A stretch of DNA of 64,000 bases from Planctomycetia bacterium (GTDB taxonomy: Bacteria; Planctomycetota; Phycisphaerae; UBA1845; UTPLA1). The translations under genes were made by a program, and so were the position numbers. The stretch spans positions 372,001 through 436,000 of the forward strand of contig JABTTW010000001.1 in assembly GCA_015075745.1 (NCBI GenBank), given 5' to 3'. The notes below the pieces were generated by a model. That model saw only the letters and a program-made list of their open reading frames with translations. It searched no databases and was not told where the DNA came from. Positions within the stretch are counted from its first letter, which is position 1, and every line of letters begins with the position of its first letter. This document shows, piece after piece, positions 36,112 to 46,900 of the stretch.

Positions 36112-36144
36112 AAAAAATAGGACTGGCAGGTGATGCCAGCCCTA
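36112..36144 (-). terminator. Intrinsic terminator of the candidate small RNA
   Basis: Read on the minus strand: TAGG, one mismatch, CTGGC, a 7-base loop, GCCAG, one mismatch, CCTA, then six T residues (36117-36112). Nine paired bases plus a U-tract fit a classical terminator. Confidence 0.8.
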
Positions 36145-36316
36145 GGTCCCTACCTCTCGGGCCGGAGAGTAGAGAAAGGAGGCTCTCTAGTGGGACCGAA
36201 TGTAGTATAGCCGGGAATTTACCCGATTCAAGCTCCAAAATGGGTAACGGGCTCCTCAACGGACTTTGAGGTCCGATTACATTTCCACGCGCTTCAGACG
36301 GCACTATCGGTATAAG
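36112..36316 (-). ncRNA. Candidate structured small RNA with anti-Shine-Dalgarno loop
   Basis: On the minus strand a promoter-like extended -10 leads into about 200 nt. These contain a CGGAC/GTCCG hairpin (36260-36275) and competing helices TTACCC/GGGTAA and CGGG/CCCG (36212-36247). A three-way junction follows, closed by GGTCCC/GGGACC (36192-36197 with 36145-36150). The junction arms are TAGAGA/TCTCTA with loop GCCUCCUU and CUCUC/GAGAG. The RNA ends in an intrinsic terminator. There is no open frame of note and no downstream minus-strand gene, so it is not a riboswitch for a neighbour. I could not match it to a known RNA family by eye. Confidence 0.5.
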
Positions 36317-36322
36317 TTCCCT

Positions 36323-36352
36323 ATTCTAACATTGAGCGAAGAGCCTGTGATT
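36323..36352 (-). promoter_or_regulatory. Candidate promoter for the small RNA
   Basis: Minus-strand TAGAAT (complement of 36323-36328) is preceded by TGT, making an extended -10. ATCACA lies 17 bases further upstream as a four-of-six match to the -35 consensus. Initiation would fall near 36316. Confidence 0.45.
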
Positions 36353-36827
36353 TGATGGGCAATCGAGTCGAAATTCGGGCCCACATCGCTTGCATTTTGC
36401 TGCAAATCGGGGCATTTCAGACCACTCGTCTATCTATGACGCTGAATTCGATCGCCGTACGTCCCCGGCAATCTCAAGCAGACTGCATTCCGCACCCCTT
36501 GCACCGCGGGTTCGCTGATGAACTCCGGCTGCTCGTACGCGTGGTGCGCCTTGCGGAGAATCGGAAATGCGAGGGCGTACTGCGCCAGGTCAACGCGAAG
36601 TGTATGTTGCACGATCGGCCGCATGCGTGGGCGATGAAGCGGCCGCGGAACTGGTTGTCGTAGATCGATCGGGAAGCGGCGGCGAAGGCGATCGAGGAGG
36701 CGCGAAGGAGCGTGGCTCGCGGATCGCCGTCTGGCAACGCGGAATGGCCGAGCGACTGTTCATAATGCCGCGATTACACTGGGCCCGATCGAGCAGTTTT
36801 GTGGCGTGCGTGATGCGGAGTTGATCG
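36353..36827. other. Intergenic region with transposase remains
   Basis: No intact gene. A plus-strand frame at 36352-36663 is open but ends in the transposase-like remnant described separately. The rest shows nothing recognisable. Confidence 0.45.
36610..36790 (+). pseudogene. Remnant of a REP-associated tyrosine (Y1) transposase C-terminus
   Basis: The frame reads HAWAMKRPRNWLS, a TAG stop at 36661, then IDREAAAKAIEEARRSVARG and SPSGNAEW, followed by a frameshift to AERLF. This resembles the C-terminal region of TnpA_REP-like Y1 transposases (PRNWL...EAELEALRxSVxRGxPFG..W). The internal stop, the shift and the lack of the HUH and Tyr motifs upstream show that it is dead. It marks the left side of the restriction-modification gene. 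Confidence 0.42.
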
Positions 36828-39602
36828 TTGCCTTTATCCTGGAACGAAATCAGGAATCGCGCCATTACTTTTGCCCAAGAGTGGTCCGGCGCTTCGCGCG
36901 AGCGCGCCGAGGCCCAGACCTTCTGGAACGAGTTCTTCAACATCTTCGGCATCCGGCGCCGGTCGGTGGCGTCGTTTGAAGAGCCGGTGCGGAATCTCGG
37001 CGGGGCCTTCGACTTCATCGACCTGTTCTGGACGGGCAGGCTGATCGCCGAACACAAGTCGCGCGGGGGGGATTTGTCGAGGGCCGAGTCGCAGGCGATG
37101 GGCTACATCCAGAACCTCCAGAACGAGGGCCGCGGCGACGAAGTTCCGCGTTATGTCATTGTCTCCGACTTCGCCCGCATTGCCTTGCACGACCTGGAGC
37201 CCGAAGAGGGGCAGCCCGCCACGCACGAGTTCCCGCTGTCGGAACTGCGGGACAACATCCGTCATTTCGCCTTCATCGCCGGTTATGAAACTCGCCGCAT
37301 CGACCCCGAAGACCCGGCCAACCTCCGCGCGACCGAGCTCCTCGCCAACCTCCACGACCGGCTGGAAGACGGCGGCTACACCGGCCACGACCTGCAGCGC
37401 TTCATGGTGCGCATCTTGTTCTGCCTCTTCGCCGAGGACACCGGTATATTCGAACCGGCCGCGTTTACGAATTTCATCCTCCACCGCACCCGCGAGGATG
37501 GAACCGACACCGGCGCGCAGCTCAGCCGATTGTTCGACGTGCTGAACAGGCCCGTGGACGAGCGACAGACCCATCTCGATGAGGACCTGGCCGCCCTGCC
37601 CTACGTCAATGGCGAGCTCTTCGCCGAGCGGCTGACCTTCGCCGATTTCAACCAGGCCATGCACGTCGCGCTTGTGCAATGCTGCCGGTTCAAGTGGGAG
37701 AAGATCAGCCCGGCCATCTTCGGCTCGCTGTTCCAGAACATCATGCAGGCCCGCGAGCGTCGGCAAATCGGGGCGCACTACACCTCGGAGCGGGATATTC
37801 TCAAGCTCATCCGCTCGCTTTTCATGGACGAGCTGCGCGAGCGGTTCGAGTCCGCAAAGCGCAATCGCCGCCAGCTCGAAGCCCTGCACCGCGAGATCGG
37901 CGAGATGCGTTTCCTCGATCCGGCCTGCGGCTGCGGGAACTTTCTGGTCATCGCCTATCGCGAGCTTCGGCGGCTGGAGCTTGACATCATTCAGGCGCGC
38001 TTTGGCGACCAGCCCACCGAGGCCGACATCCGGGCTAGCGCCCGGCTGCATGTCGGCCAGTTTTACGGCATCGAGATCGAGGAGTGGCCGGTGCGGATCG
38101 CCGAAGTGGCGATGTGGCTGATGGACCACCAGATGAACGCGGAGTTGTTCGAACGGTTCGGCCAGGTGAAGGCGACGACGCCGCTGACCCGTTCGCCGCA
38201 CATCGTGCAGGCGAACGCCCTGCGGATCGACTGGAATGAGGTGCTTCCGGCGGCGGAATGCACATACATCTTGGGGAATCCGCCGTTCATCGGGCACCAC
38301 TTGCAAACTGAATCGCAGAAAGAAGATCAACACAGGGTCTGGCACGATATCGCTGCCGCAGGGGTCTTGGACTTTGTAACGTGCTGGTATCGCAGGGCAG
38401 CCGAGTACATGGTGGGCACTTCGAATCGAGCCGCCTTCGTCTCAACCAATTCCATTACACAAGGTGAACAGCCCGGTATCTTTTGGCCTGACCTATTTCG
38501 GCGTGGCATCCAGATTCACTTTGCGCACAGGACGTTCCAATGGATGAGCGAAGCCCGAGGCCGTGCTCATGTTCATGTAGTCATCATTGGATTCGGGCGG
38601 AAAGACATAGCGCGCAAGAGAATCCACGAGTATGAAATCGGTGAGGATGCGGCCGCCGCTGTGATTGAGGTCACTAATATCAGCCCGTATCTATTCGAGG
38701 GGCCGAATGCGGTACTTACCAATCGAGCTCATCCGATCTGCAACGTTCCCGGCATGAAGTATGGCAATAAGCCGACCGACGGGGGCCATTTTCTCATGTC
38801 GACCGAGGACCGGGATGCGCTGTTGAGGGATGAGCCGGGCGCACGTCCTTTTGTTCGTCCTTACATCGGTGCCGAAGAATTTCTCGATGGGCGCGAGCGT
38901 TGGTGCCTCTGGCTGAAGGACATAACGCCGACACAGTTGCGCAGGTTGCCCGCAGTAGCGGCAAGAGTGAGGGCGGTCAAGGAATTTCGGCTTCGCAGCA
39001 AGGCGGAGACGACACGAAAGTATGCCGAATATCCCACGCTGTTCCGTCAGATCGCGCAGCCGAACACAAGATTTATTCTAATACCTCGCCACACATCTGA
39101 ATCCCGCCAATACATTCCGTTCGCCTATTTTGAACCCGATCACATAGTCAGCGACTCGTGTTTTCTGATTCCCAACGCTTCCATCTGGCATTTCGGGGTC
39201 ATCAGCAGTCTGATTCACATGGCATGGGTAAAGCAGTTTTGCGGTCGTTTGGAATCGCGCTACCGATATTCGAAAGACATCGTCTATAACAACTTTCCCT
39301 GGCCGCAGAACCCGACCGACGCGCAGAAGCAGAAAGTCGAGCAGGCGGCGCAGGCCGTTCTCGATGCCCGCGCCCAGTTTCCCGACGCCACCCTTGCCGA
39401 CCTCTACGATCCCAACGCCATGCCCGCCGCCCTGCGCCGGGCCCACGACGTGCTCGACCGGGCAGTGGACCGCTGCTACCGCCCCCAGCCCTTCACCACC
39501 GAACGCCAGCGGCTGGAATTCCTATTCGCCCTTTACGAGCAACTCACCGCCCCGCTGGCAGCGCCTGCCGGGCGGCGGCGAAAGAAAGACCGGGGCGGCT
39601 GA
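36828..39602 (+). CDS. MmeI-like (type IIL/IIG) restriction-modification enzyme
   Basis: 924 residues, close to MmeI (about 920). TTG start with GGAG seven bases upstream. The N-terminal nuclease has D65-x9-E75-x-K77 (FDFIDLFWTGRLIAEHKS), the same spacing as the MmeI PD-(D/E)xK site, so cleavage should be possible. The helical connector leads to a gamma-class N6-adenine methyltransferase with motif I FLDPACGCGNFLV (about 362) and motif IV NPPF (about 483). The target-recognition region (roughly 620-820) and a C-terminal helical part follow. One polypeptide cuts and methylates; no separate partner is needed. The recognition part is visibly AT-richer than the two ends. Flanking transposase remains suggest transfer. 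Confidence 0.88.
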   Translation: MPLSWNEIRNRAITFAQEWSGASRERAEAQTFWNEFFNIFGIRRRSVASFEEPVRNLGGAFDFIDLFWTGRLIAEHKSRGGDLSRAESQAMGYIQNLQNEGRGDEVPRYVIVSDFARIALHDLEPEEGQPATHEFPLSELRDNIRHFAFIAGYETRRIDPEDPANLRATELLANLHDRLEDGGYTGHDLQRFMVRILFCLFAEDTGIFEPAAFTNFILHRTREDGTDTGAQLSRLFDVLNRPVDERQTHLDEDLAALPYVNGELFAERLTFADFNQAMHVALVQCCRFKWEKISPAIFGSLFQNIMQARERRQIGAHYTSERDILKLIRSLFMDELRERFESAKRNRRQLEALHREIGEMRFLDPACGCGNFLVIAYRELRRLELDIIQARFGDQPTEADIRASARLHVGQFYGIEIEEWPVRIAEVAMWLMDHQMNAELFERFGQVKATTPLTRSPHIVQANALRIDWNEVLPAAECTYILGNPPFIGHHLQTESQKEDQHRVWHDIAAAGVLDFVTCWYRRAAEYMVGTSNRAAFVSTNSITQGEQPGIFWPDLFRRGIQIHFAHRTFQWMSEARGRAHVHVVIIGFGRKDIARKRIHEYEIGEDAAAAVIEVTNISPYLFEGPNAVLTNRAHPICNVPGMKYGNKPTDGGHFLMSTEDRDALLRDEPGARPFVRPYIGAEEFLDGRERWCLWLKDITPTQLRRLPAVAARVRAVKEFRLRSKAETTRKYAEYPTLFRQIAQPNTRFILIPRHTSESRQYIPFAYFEPDHIVSDSCFLIPNASIWHFGVISSLIHMAWVKQFCGRLESRYRYSKDIVYNNFPWPQNPTDAQKQKVEQAAQAVLDARAQFPDATLADLYDPNAMPAALRRAHDVLDRAVDRCYRPQPFTTERQRLEFLFALYEQLTAPLAAPAGRRRKKDRGG

Positions 39603-39813
39603 AGGCCCGGCGGAAAGCATAGCGGGCGATCCGGTCGGGCGATCGATTTGCAACCCCGACGGCAAGGTCTTCATCGAGAATTGGGACGCGGCGGCTGACG
39701 CCAGGCTGTCATTCATTCGGTCGTGTCGGTCCTGGGGGTCGCCGCTTCGTGCGGGCGAGAGGCCCGCGATCACCCGGGCGCTGTAGAGATGCGACGATCG
39801 AACGAGGTCGGCG

Positions 39814-41186
<1,373 letters not shown>

Positions 41187-41190
<4 letters not shown>

Positions 41191-42464
41191 GGGACAACCG
41201 GAAACTCCACGGTGACGCGCGTGCCGACCGACGGCCGACTCTCAATGAGGATCACGCCCTGATGAGCCTCAATGATACGCTTGCAGATCGCCAGGCCTAG
41301 TCCCGTGCCGCGCGCTTTCGTTGTGAAGAACGGCTCAAAGACGCGCGACAATACCTCCGGCCGGATACCGGCGCCGGTGTCGGTGATGCGAAGGCGCACC
41401 ACGCGGGCATCGGTCTCCAGGGCACAGTCGATGTCGCCATCGTCTTCGCAGGCGTGGGCCGCGTTGATGAGGATGTTGGTGATGATCTGCTTGACCTGGC
41501 TGGGGTCGACGATGGCCCAGTGTCTTTCGGTGAGGCCCTCGCAGCGTATGCGTACGTTTTGAAACGCGGGCTCCTGACGCAGGAGGATCATCGACTCGGC
41601 GACGATCTCGCTCAAGTCGCAGCGGGCGACCGTGGGGTTTTGCGGCCTTGCATAGAGCAGCAGGTCCTTGACGGCGGCGTCGAGGCGATCGATCTGCCGA
41701 AGGGCCTCCTCGATGATCGGCTTGTGAGGATGCTCGTCGCCGAGTTCGGAGCCCAGCACCTGGATGGCGCCGCTGATTCCGGCGAGCGGGTTCTTGATTT
41801 CGTGGGCCAATGAGGCGGCGACCTGTCCGATCGTCGCCAGATGCTCGCTCTCGCCGAGGCGCTGCTCGAACTGCAACCGCTCGACCGCCTGAGTCCGATC
41901 GACGAAGTCCTCGCGATAGCTGTCGTTCATCACCGCCAGCTCCAGATCGAGCAGCTTGTGCACGGCACTGATGACGACGGCGGCGTTTGGAAGGCGAGCC
42001 TCAATAATCACGCGCACCAGCTCGCGGCGAATGACGCTCATGCCGAAGAACATGAGATGCTGCGGAAGCTCGATACGGACATGGGTACGACCGATGCGGC
42101 TTCGCTGCTCGAAGTAGGCCTGGTCGTATTCGCCGCAGAAGAGCTGATCGACCCACTGACGTAGATTCTGCCGAAGCCGCTCCAATCGCCCTATCTCCGC
42201 ATCGAGGATGGCCTGGGCCTCCGGATCGTGCAGCAGCGTGCCGTAGAACTCGTCCACGACGCTCTCGAAAAAGGGGCGCAAGCGCTGTCGAGCTTCCAAG
42301 AGCGCGAGTTTGTCTTTGCCGGTAAATTCGACAAATCGCTGGAATTGGGCGAATAACTCTCCGGACATGCCCCGATCATATCGCAAAGCGGCGCTTATGA
42401 CCCGATCCCTGGCGCTATAGGCGATCTGGGCCCGCGGCCGGAGCTCGATTCTGCGCTGCGCCAT
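41187..42464 (-). CDS. Globin-coupled sensor histidine kinase
   Basis: 425 residues; GGAG lies six bases before the ATG at 42464. No membrane helices, so cytosolic. Residues about 38-185 form a protoglobin/globin-coupled-sensor domain: FVEFTGKDKLALLEARQRL, LLHDPEAQAILD, then Y-F-E-Q-R-S-R-IGRTHVRIELPQHLMFFGM with proximal His H128. This segment is the family's F-helix signature. A short coiled linker leads to HisKA H221 (SLAHEIKNPLAG). HATPase boxes NILINAAHA, DTGAGI and GTGLGLAICKR follow. It should bind haem and sense O2, NO or CO, then phosphorylate the NtrC-type regulator encoded immediately downstream. Confidence 0.9.
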
Positions 42465-42567
42465 CCTCTCACTCCAAAATGGGGCCCGTTTACGTCCCCG
42501 TGGAACGCAAAAACAATCGGGCTTATTGCTTCTGGAAAAAACTCACCCGCTGGATTGTCGCGCAGGG

Positions 42568-42583
42568 AGCAAATACCGTTCCA
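42568..42583 (-). promoter_or_regulatory. Candidate sigma54 promoter for the globin-kinase operon
   Basis: The minus strand reads TGGAACGGTATTTGCT. It matches TGGCACR-N4-TTGCW at all positions but one, with GG and GC twelve bases apart as required. Initiation near 42557 would give a leader of about 90 nt before the kinase ATG. The -24 half lies within an 11-bp inverted repeat (CGTTCCACGGG at 42577-42587, CCCGTGGAACG at 42497-42507). Confidence 0.55.
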
Positions 42584-42682
42584 CGGGAGCGGCAACAAGC
42601 GGGTATCGCCCAAGTGGAACCCTCAACAACAGAATATGGCATGCGGAGACCGAATTCGCTCGGAGTCTGCGGAATTCTGCCT

Positions 42683-42697
42683 TTGTCGTGCGGACAA
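42683..42697. promoter_or_regulatory. Candidate enhancer dyad between divergent sigma54 promoters
   Basis: TTGTC-GTGCG-GACAA is a perfect 5-5-5 dyad. It lies about 130 bases upstream of the predicted minus-strand start and about 160 upstream of the plus-strand start, both in the range used by NtrC-type activators. TTGTCG also occurs singly at 42555 and 42776. Binding is inferred only. Confidence 0.35.
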
Positions 42698-42824
42698 TTC
42701 CTCCCTGCCGGCGACCGGGCGGGGCCGGCTCTGGATGGAAAGTACCCGTTTCGATCGACCGGGGCAGTCCGCCTTTTGTCGAAACAGCACTTCATCCCGC
42801 CTGGCCATGCGATGCAAACATGGA

Positions 42825-42840
42825 TGGCATAGGCATTGCT
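42825..42840 (+). promoter_or_regulatory. Candidate sigma54 promoter for the Cys-rich/hemerythrin operon
   Basis: TGGCATAGGCATTGCT fits TGGCACR-N4-TTGCW with one mismatch (T for C) and correct spacing. Transcription would begin near 42851, 54 bases before the ATG at 42905. Confidence 0.6.
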
Positions 42841-42904
42841 CGATGGATTGCCGTGGCGGATGTGGCTCATTGGCCCGGCAAAGCGGCGAATTTGAGGTGC
42901 GGCG

Positions 42905-43306
42905 ATGAAGACCGTTGATCCCGCGATTGAGGCTCGACTGAGAAGTGAAATCTGCCCGAGGTGCAGTCGTTACACGGCGCAGGGCACATGCAGTCTGCCG
43001 GCCTCCCGGCCGTGTGCGATCTTCCGCAATTTGCCCGGCATCGCCGAAATTGTTCGCCGGACCCGCTCAAAGCGCATCGACCCTTATATGGAGGGCGTCA
43101 GGCTGAATGTCTGCTGCGCGTGTCCGCACGAAGACGACCACGGATCATGCCCCATGCGAGATCACGTGGATTGCGCGCTGGATGCGTATCTGCCGATCGT
43201 TGTCGATTACCTCGAGTCCGCACTTGCGGAAGAAGCAAACCGCGGGATCGGCGACACTTCACCCGGAGGCAGCGCCGACGATCCGGCCGATCATCCGAGC
43301 CGGTGA
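42905..43306 (+). CDS. Cysteine-rich small protein, hypothetical
   Basis: 133 residues; GAGGTG six bases before the ATG. Ten cysteines are arranged as ICPRC, GTCSL, RPC, then VCCAC, GSC and DHVDC. This suggests a bound Fe-S cluster or zinc. The C-terminal 30 residues are acidic and disordered. It has no signal peptide. I do not recognise a named family. It lies directly downstream of a good sigma54-type promoter and 30 bases before a hemerythrin gene, so it probably belongs to the same gas-responsive operon, perhaps as a redox or nitrosative-stress factor. Confidence 0.75.
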   Translation: MKTVDPAIEARLRSEICPRCSRYTAQGTCSLPASRPCAIFRNLPGIAEIVRRTRSKRIDPYMEGVRLNVCCACPHEDDHGSCPMRDHVDCALDAYLPIVVDYLESALAEEANRGIGDTSPGGSADDPADHPSR

Positions 43307-43336
43307 AAAAAATGCAGAGACGAAGGGAGGATGACC

Positions 43337-43789
43337 ATGAACCCTCAGGAACTGATGAACAAGGTGAGCAACGAGCATCAGAAGGTCATCGACTTGTCGG
43401 AGCGGCTTGGTGAAAAAGTATCGGTGGCGCCGCGAGTGAATCGAGCGAAGTGGCTTCGGGAGGTCCGAGGGGAGTATGAGCATCTGCGTGGCCACCTGAT
43501 CAAGCACATGGCCCTTGAGGAGCAGGATGGGTTCATGGTCTCCGTCGCCGAGCAAAGTCCCGCACTCACGCGAGAGATCGAGCGGCTTGCTCACGAACAC
43601 GTCGAGATTACCAAACTGCTCGGCCTCATCCAGCGCGAACTGAATGAGGTAAACGAAAAGGACCAGCTCCTGCTGCTGGATTGCTGCCGGAGGATCCAAG
43701 CCCTCCTCCAGTATGTGGAGCATCACGAGCGCGACGAGAATTTTCTTGTGCTTACCGCCTTCACCACCGACATCGGCACCAAGGACTGA
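43337..43789 (+). CDS. Hemerythrin-domain (HHE) protein
   Basis: 150 residues. GGGAGG at 43325-43330 is six bases before the ATG at 43337, which I prefer to the ATG at 43331. The four-helix bundle ligands are visible: SNEHQKV, then EYEHLRGHLIKHMALEEQ, LAHEHVEI, and YVEHHERDENF. This pattern of His and Glu/Asp binds a di-iron centre in hemerythrins and in YtfE/Ric-like proteins. Roles in the family are O2 binding, NO detoxification or Fe-S repair. Cytosolic. It ends 61 bases before a terminator that serves the gene on the other strand. Confidence 0.85.
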   Translation: MNPQELMNKVSNEHQKVIDLSERLGEKVSVAPRVNRAKWLREVRGEYEHLRGHLIKHMALEEQDGFMVSVAEQSPALTREIERLAHEHVEITKLLGLIQRELNEVNEKDQLLLLDCCRRIQALLQYVEHHERDENFLVLTAFTTDIGTKD

Positions 43790-43850
43790 CGCCGGCCGGG
43801 CCGAGGCGCGATTCCTTCGCTTCAGCGACGCTGGTCACACAATACTCCGT

Positions 43851-43894
43851 AAAAAAGAATCGGCCCCCCGAAGCAGTAACTCCGGGGGGCCGAT
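43851..43894 (-). terminator. Intrinsic terminator of the giant Cys-rich protein gene
   Basis: A 12-bp perfect stem (ATCGGCCCCCCG, 43859-43870, with CGGGGGGCCGAT, 43883-43894) is followed on the minus strand by a T-run (complement of AAAAAA at 43851-43856). It lies 28 bases past the stop codon. Confidence 0.9.
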
Positions 43895-43922
43895 GTGATG
43901 AACAGTAGTGCTCAGACCGTTC

Positions 43923-46900
43923 TTACGGCTGGGTCACCTGAAGGACGAACTTGCCGTCCGGCGGATTCGTCGCCGTGCCGCTCTTGACGGCGCCGGAGAT
44001 GCGAATCAGGAAGGTCTGCCCGCTCGGAAGCTGACTTGCCGCCTGAGACGCATTGCGAACCAGCCGCGCCTGGCGACCCTGGAAGAACAGGGTGTTCGTG
44101 CCCAGGCCTTGCGGACAGCCGTCGTCATTGCAACCACCGTTGACGGCGATCTGCGAATCATCGGCCGAGGTGGCCGGGCATCCCATGACGCCGGAAGTGG
44201 TCTTGTGGACCGAGATGATCGCGTCAAAGGTCGAATCCAGCGTACAGATCTGGAACGTGGTTGCCGCAGCCGGCGTTACCTGCGTCCAGCGGTAATACAC
44301 GTCACGTGTATTGGCCGCGGGGCCGCAACCCGAACTGCTGCCCGGGTCGGTCGTGGCGCCGATCGTCGTACCGACAATCGGACCGGCAGGACCCGTACCA
44401 ATGTTCGTCGCGTTTGCACACTGGTCGTTCGCCGGGGCAACCGGGCTGAACGCACAGACAGCGCTGGACACGTTGACCGGACCGACGCAGTAGGACAGAT
44501 CCCGATCAACAATCTGATACGGGAACGCCGTTGCACCGGTGCTTCGGACGGCGGCCTTCTGATTACCACCTTCGGCCGAAGTCGCCCAGAAGAACACGCA
44601 CGGCAGATCAACCACGGTGTTCTGGATTTCAACCCAGATGCACGCACTCGGCGTGACGTTTACCGCGGCGTGGAACGCCTCGTACTGGTACTGGACGCCG
44701 CCACCCTGGACACCTTCCGGATTGCCCGCCGTGATGGCGACGCTCTTCAGAGGTGTCAGGTCGAACGGACCGCCAATGATTGTTGCCGTATTCGGCAAGT
44801 CACCGCTGGCGGCATAGTAGGTGATCCTGAAGGTTTCCGGCGTCTCAACACCGCCGCCGCAATCGGCATTGGCGCCCTGGCGATGGAAACCGCGGAAGCA
44901 GATCTGGTTGATGAAGTTCGCTCCGCTGGTAAACAGCGGTCGAATATCATCAGCCGTCGAGATGCCGTTGTCGGCATCAGAGACGTAGCCACCCTGCTGG
45001 AGGTTGTTGCCGAGTAGGTGCGGCAACTGGCAGCGTCCGATGTTTTCGCAGATGCCGGTCGGGCAAGGCGAACTGCAATCGGCGCCCTGGAGCCAGATTC
45101 CACCCTGTGCACTACAGGCAACCTCAGAAACTCCGGAGGTACAGGTCGTATCGATACAGCATCGACCCGTCGGGCAAGGACAACTGGCGCCCTCAACCCA
45201 CAGCCCGTTTGCAGCATTGCACGCGGACTGAGTGGTTGAAGCACACTGGGTCATCATGGCCATGTCGAGGTAGCAACAGCGACCGAGCGTGCATGCCGGA
45301 TTCTCCGGCGAACACGTGCCGTCCTCCGACCACTCGCCGTTCAGCACGGCCACGCAGTCGCCTTCGGTGGTGATGCTGCAGACCACGCCGCCCAGAGGGA
45401 GAGGATCGTGGCAGCATCGGCCGGTCGGCTTGCCGCATCCATCCTTCGCGATGCGAAGGTTGATGCTGAAGGCAAGGTCTCGGATCCCGATGTTCGCCGC
45501 GGTGCAGGCGCTGTAGTCAGTCGGCAGGTCGTCGGCGCCGTCGCCGATGGCGTGACGCGTATCGCCCTGTGGCGACTGCTCCCAGACCCACTTGCACAGG
45601 CTCTCGGGCGTGTTGTTGGTGATCTCGATCCAGTAGGTGTTGCCGGCCGTCACCGTGAGCGGCGTCGCCAGCGTGGCGGAGTAGAAGTACTCCGTCAGCA
45701 GGCCGGCGGGCGTAATGATCGCACCGCCCGTCGTTGCACGGGTCGCATTGCCGACATACTGGCTGCCCGGAGGCTCGATGCGCGTGCCGGGGCAGCGATT
45801 CACTGAACCGCTGTAGAACGTGATCTGGAAGCAATCGGGCTCCGGACCACAATCGGCGCCGGCCAGGTCGGCATAGCCGCCCCACCAGCAAACCTGGGTG
45901 ATCTGACCGCTTTCCAGCGGCCGGAAGCAATCAGCCGCTCGCTTGTCAGGCGAAGGCGTACCCGGAGGAGGCGTGATCTCAAGATCGCTCTCCGAAGCGC
46001 CCATGCTGTCAAACGGGAACTGACTGGTCGCCGCATCGGTGCAGACGTCGTTGAGCGTGCATACCGGCTTGTTCGCCGTGACGAGCAGGCTCACGAAGCC
46101 GGACAGGTCGCCCATGTCGATCGCACCGCTGCTGTCGATGTCAGCACGGCAGTAATTGGCCGAGAAGCAGCCCAGGAACTCGTCAAACACGGTGGGCGGC
46201 GTAAAGAGGACGCTGACCCACTTCTGAATGTCGAGCCCGTTGACCTTGCCGTCGGCATTCATGTCACCGAGGCAGCAATCGGCAGGCTGGTCAAAGCCGG
46301 AGCACTCCGCCTGAACGACGTACTCAGCGCTGCATTCAGTGGTGCCGAGGCCGCCGAAGACGGACTGGGTGACTCGCAGATAGTAAGTACCCGCACATAC
46401 GCTCGCGCTGATTTCCAGCGGCGAAGGAGTACCTGCCGGCGGCTCACACGCAAACGAGACCGAGTTGGACGCCAGGACGAAGACGCTGTCGCAGTCGCCC
46501 TCGGGGTCCGCGAAGATGTCGAGCTGACCGGCGAACTCCTCGCTGAGGACACGCCAGAAGATCGTGCGCGGCTCAGTCACGACGAGCTTGAACCAGTCTT
46601 CGTCGCGATTCACGAACAGGTTGTTGCCGATACAGGAACCACCGACGCCCGTGCAGGGCTCGTTGCCCGGACAATCCAGTGGATTGTCGCAGGGGAACGG
46701 ATGTCGGAAGTTACCCGAGCGGCCGCAGATCGTGACCGGACCGCCGGAGCAGTCGATCGTCGGACTGTTGAAGTCGAAGGTCGCCGAGTTACATCCACCG
46801 TTCCACGTGTCCTGCGGATTCGGATCGTTGGTGTCCTGACAAATCTGGTCGTTGCCTTCATCGATCGCACCCATCGGGCACGTCGCAGGACAGGTGAAGC

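Noticed and set aside
36112..36316. Riboswitch controlling a neighbouring gene
   Set aside because: The terminator ends the transcript on the minus strand where no gene follows; mtfA runs on the other strand. A stand-alone RNA fits better.
36834..38345. Open minus-strand frame of 503 codons
   Set aside because: It is antisense to the MmeI-like gene. High GC keeps the opposite strand open, and the protein shows no motif.
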